A DNA stretch of 64,000 nucleotides from Anthoceros angustus (lineage: Eukaryota > Streptophyta > Anthocerotopsida > Anthocerotales > Anthocerotaceae), in assembly GCA_010909165.1 (NCBI GenBank), contig MU008201.1, forward strand, positions 372,001 to 436,000, read 5' to 3'. The first letter of the stretch is position 1; each line of letters begins with the position of its first letter. The notes beneath the pieces are model-generated. The model did no database searches. It was not told the DNA's origin and was given only the letters and a program-made list of their open reading frames with translations. Below, piece after piece: positions 1 to 9,106 of this stretch. The translations under genes and the position numbers were made by a program.

Positions 1-1871
1 GCCTCCTGCAGCCTACCATCACATGCACACATACGCAAGATATGGTTCCCGAAGTTGTGTGCATTCGCATCGTGCCCAAGCTTGACAGTGAGATCATGAA
101 CTCGTCACCCCATAACCAACAACGGGTCCGGTCGCCATACCGTGGCCATCGTTCAGGAACCCCTGTCGGGACACGAGCCTAACAACACACCCACCAGCAC
201 AGTATGTGAAGGATGCCAATTGCCCATTTGAGCTTGGGATATGTAGAGTGCTCGGCTCAGGGTTGTCGCCGGAAGCGGCAGTCATGGTTCGGCCTGAATT
301 CTGTGTGAGCGCCGGTCGAACGATGAATCTCAGTTCTGGTCCAGTCTGGTGGGCTTCAGACCCCAGACATCCTCACATTGCTGGATGAAGGCAGCTAACC
401 AGGAGCTTAAAAATGAGGAACTTAGGTTAAGGCTAGAAAACGGAGGATCTTCAATATGAAGCATGGTTGCCAACTAGTATTGCTTTGATATCTAAGACCT
501 TGCTTATTGATCTCATGTTACAGAGCCTTCACTAACAAGAATGAGTGCGCATCGTGGGGCTAGGGAAGACTGCTCTAGGGCCGGGGTGCAGACCCAAAAC
601 CCTTGAGTCACCATGCGGGCACGAGCGCTGGAACCTGAAAATGTGAGCGCAACCAAACCTCCTACATTTCCTATTTTTTAGCCCCTTGTTAGCTGGACAT
701 CACACTATCGCACAGAGCTCAAGTGCCGGAACAACACGAGCGACAACACTTGCAGGACATCGAACAATCATTTGAAAAGTCGCAGGACGGATGGAAACTG
801 GAGGTTTGGCAGAGCCAGAGCCAGAGACTGAGGCCCTGACTCACGGCAGCTGCTCCAGCCCTAACCTCAGATCATACTGTACATGGCCACAGTCAAGAGC
901 ACGGCTGTTTGGCCCAGTCCTCGCAAGTGGCCAAGTTCCAAACAATTCTGAAGCAGAGCTTCAAATTCCTGTAAGCGTGGCCCTGCAACATGTAAAATGT
1001 GGCAGGCAAGCATTCGCTTGACGTCGCGCATGAGGAGTTTCAACATGGATGTGGAGGCACCTCGACCTATCTCCATGTCCAGAGCAGCAACACATGCGCT
1101 TCAGCTGTCACAACTAATGTATGTGTGTGAGACTAATGTGTGAGGAGCAGCACCTCCATGAAAATACTCAGTGTGTTTCCACATGTATCTATCTCGGTTT
1201 TAAAGACTGCGCCCTAAAGCCGTAAAGATAAAAAGGGACCCTATAACTAATGTGTAAGACTAATGTGTGAGGAGCAGCACCTCCATGATGCAGCTGATAG
1301 TGTTTCCACATGTATCTCAGTTTCAAAGACCGTGCCCAAGAGATAAAAAAGGATCCTATAATACATTTCAGGTATGTTGATCTCAAGAATCGAAACCATT
1401 ACCGTTCGGTCATTATAGGCAACACGACTAACGAAAACAAAACAGACAAACAAATTTATTTGATGTCCACTAAGGGTGAACATGCCGCCCTGGGACTCGT
1501 TCTCCAGGCAACTTGCTCCATGGAGTAAACTAAACTAAGTAGCACCAGAGGTATTCCTCTCTTGGAAGGTACTTCATCCGGTCCCCCTTGCGGTGTAGAG
1601 TGCAATCAACACGATCAATATGCGATATAAAATATATAGTTTTTGAGGATTAACAAACCCAACGTGGAATGGGGCATATACGCCCTCCTATTTTCACAGG
1701 CCTTATGTACTAGAAGAAGAAGACATTGGGAAGCGCAGTGAAGACAGAGTCCAATGCGCAGTGAAGACAGAGTCCAATGTCGGAAAAGCTCCTCTATTTG
1801 CCGGCAAAGACAACAAAATTTTCATGGTTATGGGCCTTGGCTAGCTAGTGTCTATAGGTGTCATGGTGACT
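1..1871. other. Intergenic, no recognised gene
   Basis: I see no convincing coding region here. Open frames are short, lack recognisable motifs and overlap on both strands. The stretch is of mixed composition and contains one local direct repeat (annotated separately) and a short tandem pair of agtgaagacagagtccaatg around 1735-1778. It lies downstream of the TBP-like gene, which reads away from it on the minus strand, so its right end may hold that gene's 3' UTR. Confidence 0.5.
1121..1335. repeat. Imperfect direct repeat, two copies of about 80 bp
   Basis: Copy one (about 1121-1205) and copy two (about 1256-1335) share the core actaatgtgtgaggagcagc, then cacctccatg, then a tgtttccacatgtatct block and a tttaaagactg/tttcaaagaccg block. 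The copies differ by small indels and substitutions, so this is an old local duplication rather than a recent one. Confidence 0.7.
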
Positions 1872-2071
1872 ACATCTCTTGCTCCATCTCTTGCCATCTC
1901 TTGCTCCATCTCTTGCCATCTCTTGCTCCATCTCTTGCCATCTCTTGCTCCATCTCTTGTCCTCTCTTGCTCCATCTCTTGCCATCTCTTGCCATCTCTT
2001 GCCACCTCTTGCCACCTCTTGCCACCTCTTGCCACCTCTTGCCACCTCTTGCCACTTCTTGCCACCTCTTA
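1872..2071. repeat. Minisatellite of 10-22 bp units, purine/pyrimidine biased
   Basis: The left part repeats a 22-bp unit made of ctcttgctccat and ctcttgccat halves. The right part decays into about seven 10-bp units of cttgccacct. On the minus strand the array is almost all purine apart from one GGC per unit. It starts about 38 bp past the TBP-like stop codon, so it is likely transcribed in that gene's 3' UTR or sits just beyond it. Frames stay open on both strands only because of the repeat composition. Confidence 0.9.
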
Positions 2072-2108
2072 CCATGTGCTGCCATTTCGGATGGTCATGC
2101 CCAGTAGT

Positions 2109-2822
2109 TCATGAACTCCTTGGAAGACGACAGCTATTCTGTATGAACGGGTAGAGCCGTTCAACGCACCGGGAAAACTGACCGAGCTCCCGTGCTCCTG
2201 TCACCACGATATTCCCACTGTGATAAACAGTGACATTCACCCACTTGTCGACATACACTTGCTGACGAAGGCCAGGATACAGTTCCGGCTCAAAGGTCAG
2301 ATACCCAAGCTGCCCATCATCGTTGTCCCCAGCTTTGTATCCCGTCTGCTCACTCCCGAGCAACCTCCGGAGAAGGGGCAGGTCCAGGCCGAAGGGCAGC
2401 TTCAGCTTGCCCACCCGGTTGGTGACGCGGAACCCGGAGACTCGCACATCCGCGTACCCGATGTCCTGAACGAGCCGCGCGATCTCGTCCCCTGCACGGT
2501 GCGCAGAGCCCTCGTTGGGAGCTCCCATGAACGTGACTTTCCCCGTCTTGAACACGAAGGCAGTCAGGCCCCGCCTCTGCTTCCAGCTGAGCTTGCAGCG
2601 AACGAAGCCGCCCTTCACCTGGTGCTCCGCGTTGGGCAGCAATGTGCTCAGCATCGCCACGTCCACAGGGACGCCCAGGCTCAGCGTCCCGCACACGTTC
2701 ACTTCCTTGATGTGTTGAACCAGGATCGCAGCCGATGGCAGCTGGCCAGGCTTGTCCTCGACCTTGTCGGCGCCGCCGGCCACCAGCTCACTATCGTCCT
2801 GGCCTGCGAACGGGTCGGACAT
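2109..2822 (-). CDS. Divergent TATA-binding-protein-like factor
   Basis: 237 residues from the chosen ATG (MSDPFAGQDD); in-frame ATGs at 2852 and 2930 are alternatives. The protein has the two direct repeats of the TBP saddle. Repeat 1 spans about residues 40-123, with GGFVRCKL and TAFVFKTGKV. Repeat 2 spans about 128-228, with TFEPELYPG (176-184) and SGNIVVTGA (202-210), matching the TBP hallmarks YEPELFPG and SGKIVxTGA. The two TATA-intercalating phenylalanines of repeat 1 are kept (F73 and F91, yeast F99/F116 positions). Those of repeat 2 read as tyrosine (Y174 and Y200, yeast F190/F207 positions). Repeat 2 has an extra loop of about 10-12 residues near 150-170. Overall similarity to canonical plant TBP, which is extremely conserved, is low. 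The frame is uninterrupted, whereas plant TBP genes normally have several introns. Expected role: promoter binding and polymerase recruitment in the nucleus. Family assignment is firm; function is inferred. Confidence 0.85.
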   Translation of the reverse strand: MSDPFAGQDDSELVAGGADKVEDKPGQLPSAAILVQHIKEVNVCGTLSLGVPVDVAMLSTLLPNAEHQVKGGFVRCKLSWKQRRGLTAFVFKTGKVTFMGAPNEGSAHRAGDEIARLVQDIGYADVRVSGFRVTNRVGKLKLPFGLDLPLLRRLLGSEQTGYKAGDNDDGQLGYLTFEPELYPGLRQQVYVDKWVNVTVYHSGNIVVTGARELGQFSRCVERLYPFIQNSCRLPRSS

Positions 2823-2852
2823 GTCCCGACCAGTCTCATATGCAGCATACAT

Positions 2853-3297
2853 ATCCACAAGAAAAAGACGCCAGACACGAGGAGGGGAAAAGGACACCTC
2901 ACACGAGATCGGGAAAAAGACGCGAGACACGAGAGCGGGAGCAGGAGCAGTTGACAGGAGAAATGGCGGAGAACGAGCGTAAAACGGCAGGAGCCTTGGT
3001 GTATTTTCTTCCTGTAAAACCTAAGCAGTTTGGGCGGGAGGCGGCTGAGTTTGAATATTTCGACCTCGGGCGCGAGTTTTGATGTTGTCGACTCCACGGA
3101 TGGCTTCAGCGTGGGCTTGTCGATGTCGACATCCGCGGATGGATGGAACATGTTTTCATTTAACAGCTGGGTGCAGGGCTGGGAAGCTCAGGTCTTGAAC
3201 ATGTATGCAACATCCATGAAACGCACAACACTGCACAGCGTTAGGAGCTCTAGAGCGTCCCGACGCTCGTGAGAGCTAGAGGGACGTCCTGCGTTGC
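2853..3297. promoter_or_regulatory. Upstream region of the TBP-like gene
   Basis: About 445 bp between the TBP-like start and the left edge of the lipase-derived duplication. It contains purine-rich direct repeats (gacacgaggaggggaaaagg and a related gacacgagagcgggagcagg block near 2873-2950). I find no clear TATA box. An upstream 5' exon of the TBP-like gene cannot be excluded. The assignment rests only on position. Confidence 0.35.
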
Positions 3298-5868
3298 TCT
3301 AACAGAGTGCGAACCATTCGACTTGTTGTGTTGAATGGGGCTGACATGCAGGTCCCTGGAGCTTTGGCCGTTGCTATTGCATCGAGAAGGTCCCGGTGTC
3401 CAAGGAATCTCGTTGTCGCATCCTGTTGTGGCTCTGGGGACAGCTGCTCGCACCTTGTGGATGTGGGTTATTGCGTTCGTTCAGGTGGCCACGGATTCCA
3501 CCATAACGTTGGCACAGGAAACAGTGTCGAGCCATGTGCATCACTGGGATCCACAGCACTCGGCGTGAGCGACAGATACCTGCTGCAGGTTTGTTAATCC
3601 CACTTTGCACAGTTGCATACACTGCTGGTTTGTGACTGCTAATCGGCACAGCTGAACATATCTTGTGTTGGTTTCTGCTGTGTGGATCTGGTACAGATGC
3701 TGGCTCTGGTGGCTTGTCAAGAGCAGGTCATGTGGTGACGTTTTTACAGGCACAGGTGCCAGCTGCTGCAAACGTCACATTTGTATTGTCACAGTGGACG
3801 AGTTCTTTATTTGGGGAGGACTTCTATCGTAGACATTGCTCTGGTGGGTTGATGCAGTAACCTTGAATTGCAAGCTGATCTTGCTGTGCACGAGTGTGGC
3901 ATGCACTTGAAACTGGTGAGGGCTTCTACGTGCACATCAACAGCTCGGCTTGTGAACAATCTGCTGTTAGTTCAGGTACCTTGAGGACGCTTGCAAGACG
4001 TGACTTACAGACCTGTATGCTGGGAGATGGCTTCTTGTTCCATAGTTTCACCGCCAGCATGGCTTCAGGCTGTGGAGGCAGTTGCGGCATGGCTTCAGGC
4101 ATGTGGCTCCGTGTTGTGGTAGACCAGATATTCTCACATGGACGTCATTGTATGGGCGTCGTGCAGAGGCCTGGCGGGCACAACATCGTGAGATGTTTGA
4201 CTACGGGATTCGTGAAGCCTCTTATTGGTTTTGTCTTGGATGATGGTGAGCACGTGAATCGGGACTGACTGTGCACCATTTTACTGCTTCTGGGTAAGAA
4301 CCCAGGGATGTGCAATCTTGGTAAGGAGGGGGTGGATTCTGTGCCTGGCTTCTCGGAGACCTGGTTGCACATCGGGTTCAGGGTCCTGGTCGCCTAGAGT
4401 TTCTTGCAGGTATGCCTCGTTTTGTTTGCTGCGCATGCCCCGTGCACGTTTCACACCGGAAATCCTATGTCGTAAACAGCTTACGGCTACAAGATGTTAT
4501 GGTGGTATTGCCTGGATTTGTTTTCCTTAACAACGGAGCCCTGCAGGGTTCACAGTTTCTCTGCTTCAAGAGCCCACGCCAAAAACCACCACTTTCTAAG
4601 GAGCGTCCAGAGCCGGCACCACGTGACCTTCTGCTGGAAGCTACGTCTTCTGCTGGAAGCTACGTCCATGTGGCAGCTTACACGGTATTCCTTTTTCTGT
4701 GAACCAGCTCACATGTACATGTTTATGTGGATCGAAGCTTGATAAAATAATTTCAGATTAGTCTGTAAGATTCATTGGACTGAGGCAGCTGTTGGCGTCG
4801 AAGAATTTCTCTATGCTATAATCATACAAAGTTCATGTCACGTCTACAAGTGTGTGTTCAGCAAAGACGTCCACTACTGGCCATGGAATTTGGAGACACC
4901 GGTCTACATTTTGAACTGTGCGCCATGAATGTACAGACAAGGTCTTCTTACGGCTTGGAATCATGATAGGTGGACTGTTTTGAATCTGCAATGGGGCTTG
5001 CAAAGGATATGGAAATGAATGGATCGTTCATTTTGTACCAGGTTTGCTAACAACTAGGTGGGCATGATTGGATGATTGGATGGTGATAATTGGTGGAGGG
5101 GACACGCGGCAGCTTTATTTCCTTGGATGTGTGAAGCTTCCTGCACATGCCCTGCTCACGGGGAGAGGCTGTCAGTTACCCTGTTCAACTGGCTCGTGAT
5201 TCAATGCTCAAATCATCTGTGCCACAATGAACTTGATTCATGGAGCTACCAGCCCGAAGTGACTTGCGAACGACTGTGGGCATGCAGTGGAACAGGGAGG
5301 CAATCTATTTTGTTGCCGCCCTCCATGTTCTACGAACTGAGGTGGCAGGGCGCCATCAGTGGAACTGAGACTACTGAAGATCTCACGGATGAACTGGGAA
5401 AGGAATGTGTCCTGTCGAATTCTGATTTACGAGGACTGCTAAAGTCAAGATTGATGGTCCTTTTGGAAATTTTCCACTGATCATGCAGTGCTTCAGAAGG
5501 CCAAAGTACAAAGTGCTTCTTCCGCTGCGATGGCTACTGATTCATTCTATGCGTATGCTTATTAGATGTTCCAGAAGCCGGCAGATCCCTGACATCATGA
5601 AACAGGAGACTTACAGGTCCTCATTTTGGGCACGTAGGAGCACTTGGTAGCGGCGGCAATTGGAGGGCTTGCAATGCAGCTGAACTGCCTTCTGGAAGAA
5701 GATGACACAACCTTAGTGGGTGCTGACGGCAACCAAGACCATGGATGGTGTGAGTGGACTGTACGGGTGACAAAGCGTGTGTACCCCCAGAAACTTCTTT
5801 CATCACTTACTTTTCAGTCCAGTGTGTGATCAACAGCCTCTTCAAATGGGAACCAAGATGGATGTCAG
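3298..5868 (+). pseudogene. Truncated, decayed copy of the class 3 lipase gene
   Basis: This stretch is an inverted duplicate of 10447-12873 and carries both exons and introns, so it arose by DNA duplication, not retrotransposition. Matching pieces run in the same order: the membrane segment of exon 1 (from 3298), the WYRCWLW exon (about 3690), DILTWTSLYGRRAEAWRA (about 4125), the GDNWWRGHAAA exon (about 5085) and LEEDDTTLVGADG (about 5695). It begins inside exon 1, without the start codon, and stops just before the exon with the catalytic GHSLGG. Frameshifts and small deletions interrupt several exons, for example the region matching DYGIREVLCCLG near 4200. It cannot make an active lipase. 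It faces the intact gene, so read-through transcripts of the two could pair. Confidence 0.88.
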
Positions 5869-6369
5869 GATGAGGCTTGAAATTCTGTGTCACTGATACA
5901 CTTGCTGCATCTCCTTGAGATTAACATTTTCTGCTGATGTCTGTTTCGTAAGGGGTCCGGCGAGGTGTTGTGGGTAAACATGTTTCAGCCCGCTTGGAAT
6001 AACTGTTCGCACATTATGTCACAGGGGAAGCTTCCTGAGCCGTGGGGGCCCTGGAGTCTCTGTCGCAGACAGTCTGCTATTTCTCAGTCTTTATTTTACA
6101 CTGTGCCAAAACTCTGAGAAGAGCACACTCGGTGCGATCGCGAACTTGACAGATTTCACGCCTCCATAGAGAACCCTGTGATAGAATATGCCAAGGAACA
6201 CAACAAGAACTCTATAGATATATAACTACAGCATAGAAGATAGATACAAGAAAAAGTAGAGTGCACAGATCATGTATCTAGAACACAGTCTACAAACCCT
6301 TATATAAGGTGAGCCTATATACTAAGATAATATTTACATGCAGATCATATGAGAAGAGTAGACGTTATT
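5869..6369. other. Intergenic, A/T-rich, no gene seen
   Basis: The right part (from about 6130) is A/T-rich, with TATA-like strings (ctatagatatataac, cttatataagg), and resembles transposon non-coding sequence, but no family can be named. No coding potential was recognised. Confidence 0.4.
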
Positions 6370-6720
6370 AATAGGCGAGATGGGGAATCTCATCTACCCC
6401 TGAAGTCCGAGGAGGAACAACCCAAAAAGGGCTAATAGTAAAAGGGAAAGTCCTAGTCTCCTCGAATGCCTTTCCCGTTATAACTACCTAGTTATAACTA
6501 CCTACTGCACGAATGATATCGTGATCAGGGATAATGAAGGGTCTACCTACCACCAGTGCCGAAGAAGCCGCTAGTCCTACGCACATAACCGCCTATAAAC
6601 AGCGTTAGTCAGCGCTTTCTGCAGAGCTATGGAAACCCCCTGGCTAAAGAAAGCCACCATGGAGGAAAGGGAGGCCCCTCCAATTCCTGTAGCTGTGATA
6701 GGCTTTTGCACACTCCTTAA
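6370..6720 (-). mobile_element. Non-LTR retrotransposon 3' end remnant (copy a)
   Basis: Read on the minus strand, about 6710-6590 translates to a tail with QGVSIALQKALTNAVYRRL. This matches QRVSIALQQALAKAVYGGY in the LINE tail at 38705-38800. The following non-coding part (about 6590-6370) shows the same layout as the 3' end of that copy, including the caccagtgcc block and the aggaggaacaaccc block. There are stop codons just past the match. Only the last few hundred bases of the element are left, consistent with 5' truncation and decay. Confidence 0.7.
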
Positions 6721-6959
6721 TTAACCTAGGGAAGTCCTTGTCCTTGATCATATGACCGTAAGCATACTAATCAACAAACCCTAAAACTTATTCCAACAAC
6801 CTCTCTCCTTAAAACTAATTGTAGTCTTGAAACCTTCTCTCCTCTTTAATCTAGTTATCATTTAGCCTAGAAGTCCCTTTACACAAGACGTGTGACAAGA
6901 GAGAAAATTCTAAGTAGCATTAATTAAAAACCCTTAATAACAACGAAAAAAACTCATTA

Positions 6960-7610
6960 GGGAGGAGTCTTTATGACTCTAGTAAGTCTACTTCTATGAT
7001 AAATGCTGTGGATGTAGAAGTATAACCCAAGGTGATATATAGTGAAAATACAAAGTAAATTTTTCTAAAGCATGGAACATTCAAAACATGACTGCAAATA
7101 TATAGTAGAGCCATTGGACTGCACAACACCAATATCTCCAACCTCGATAGGAAGAACCATCTCCAAGATCTATCCGCTGCCCATCAGAATGAGATTTAAA
7201 GCTTGAAAACCAATTTTGTTTACCAGTCATATGCTAACATGCACCCAAATCAATACACCATTCACCATTTGCATCAGCAGCGACACTCAACAAGGCAAGA
7301 AAAGAAAGTTTTGTAGACAATGAAGATAGTGGAGGAACAGTAGGCCCTGATTCACCAATCACCACATTACTTTGTGGCAAAACAGAAACTCGAGAAAATT
7401 GACAAAATCATGCAATATGTCCAAGTCGTTGACAATTAAAACTAATAAGAAGAGCACAAGACACTCCACCCAAAGTTCGAAGCCCAAAAAAAGCCGGATA
7501 TGATTGTGAGGAAAAACGAGGTGGATGTGAGAAATTCTCATTCCCTAGCAACCTACGCCAATTATCGTTTCGAGCAACACGTTGCTTTTGTTTAAATAAC
7601 CTTATCTTTA
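6960..7610 (-). mobile_element. Ty1/copia gag-protease remnant
   Basis: Minus-strand translation gives a gag tail with a degenerate zinc knuckle, FNCQRLGHIA*FCQ (about 7440-7395). The first Cys is replaced and a stop lies within it. A protease start follows, WCIDLGAC*HMTGKQNW (about 7260-7210), where copia elements have WxIDSGAxxHMTG. The active DSG reads DLG and a stop interrupts it. A further LGDGSSYRG stretch matches the usual copia protease flank. No integrase or reverse transcriptase follows, so this is a dead internal fragment. Confidence 0.82.
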
Positions 7611-7617
7611 AGCAAGT

Positions 7618-7697
7618 AATTAATATTGATTAATCTAACATGTTTATTTTAATTAATTGTTGATTAGTATTAATTAAACATGGTTAGCCATGGAGAT
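7618..7697. repeat. A/T-rich block shared with 61085-61130
   Basis: The sequence around ttaattgttgattagtatta and then attaaacatggttagc recurs, nearly the same, at the right end of the window (ttgattagtgtaaattaaac, then atggttagc). It is probably the edge of a dispersed element present twice in the window. The element itself is not identified. Confidence 0.6.
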
Positions 7698-9106
7698 CGG
7701 TAAGTTGCAAGATCTGCACACAAAAAGCTCCAAGCGCACAAACTATCAAAAGAATGCCTAGCTGAGCGCGCAAGGCAACTATATAGCATGTTCTCAATTG
7801 CTTCCAAACATCCACGTTAGCCCTTAAGGTCTATGTGAATCGTCCTCAATGTTAAGGCCCCAAATAATTGCTCATTGGGAAACTATTCTTCTTCCAAAAC
7901 TTTAAGCTCCTGCGCCAACGGTCTGGTCCTACTGCACAGAGCTATGTCTTTTATGTGCACCTTTCACACTTGGCATTAATCTTGTATTTTAATCGCTCTC
8001 CTAACAAGATGAGCCAGAAGATGTCATTGCAACAAGAATCCGGCTACCCTGGCTTGGCAGTTTGGCACCGGATTACACACGAACTAACCAACTGCTTCTG
8101 CTTTTGTGAACAAAGATTCTCACTCTCCAACACCTAATCGAACTTCAAAGCTGTTGCTAACATCAACCGCAGCGCGTCATGATCACAACATACAAGTTTT
8201 TCTATCCAAAGTTGTGTCAATCAAGTCATAGGTGTAATGAAGTTCTACATGGGGGCACGACTCTGATTTGTACAGAGGATTCTGCAGCTTGCAAGGCTAT
8301 CGCTTGTTTCCACGCTGACAATCAAGCCAAGTCTCTCATCTCAGGCCTGCCCAATCCACCATGGTCAGGAGTGAGGATTGGTGCTTACACAGCAATGAAT
8401 CATGCCAATTCTCTCCTCTCCTGCAATAACCATAATGGTCAGGAGTCAGGATTGGTGCTTAACACACAGTAACCCATGGTACGATTTGACCTACTACAGC
8501 GCTGGAATCTTACCAAAGGCAAGCCTTCACCTAGTGCCCTAGTAGTTGCACTGGTGGAATAAAACTGCTGCCGTTTGAATGAATCCTCATCCTGCAACGC
8601 ACAATTAGTCTCACTCCGGGGTCGAAGCTCTCCAAACTGGGTTAGTTCGAAGTATTTGGGTCTTTTGGCAATATGGTACCCTCTCCTGCTTCCTCGGCTG
8701 TAAATGTGACAACACCATCTTCCTCAGCTATAATTGTGACAACACCGTCTTCCTCGGTGTGGACACAATCTTCCTCATCTTACTTTCAGGAGGTTTCCTC
8801 CTAGCCTATACTAAACTTGGGATTTATACAACCGTAAGTTTTGATTTCATATGGACAGCCTCTAATGGAATGTGCCAGCACAACAGTAGAGAGCACAAAT
8901 GCAGTTCAAACAATCTCTGAACTGTCTGAGATGTTGTGAACAAAACCATTGTCCTCTCTGAATTCCACATCAGCAACAAGTTCATTCAAGGCCTGTTGAC
9001 ACCTGCTCACAAAGGATCACATGTACCACCTCAGCAACAACATGACAACGAAACCTTGAAGCAACTCGGAATGCCATTAGATCGAATGGGACCAAAGTCC
9101 CCATAC
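7698..9106. other. Intergenic, lipase 3' flank, with small tandem repeats
   Basis: No gene recognised. It holds a three-copy tandem of about 30 bp at roughly 8687-8770 (core cttcctcggctgtaaatgtg, then acaacaccat) and a short direct repeat at about 8364-8385 and 8436-8460 (ggtcaggagt, then aggattggtgctta). The last few hundred bases lie just past the stop codon of the lipase gene and probably include its 3' UTR. Confidence 0.5.

Noticed and set aside
791-1076. Two short frames, one per strand, considered as a small gene
   Set aside because: No motif, no splice context linking to other exons, and overlap on opposite strands.
1754-2154. Several overlapping open frames on both strands
   Set aside because: All are read through the minisatellite; openness on both strands follows from the repeat unit and not from coding.
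2220-2954. Long plus-strand open frame (244 codons)
   Set aside because: It lies antisense to the TBP-like gene in GC-rich DNA, and its translation has no recognisable motif, whereas the minus strand shows a clear TBP fold.
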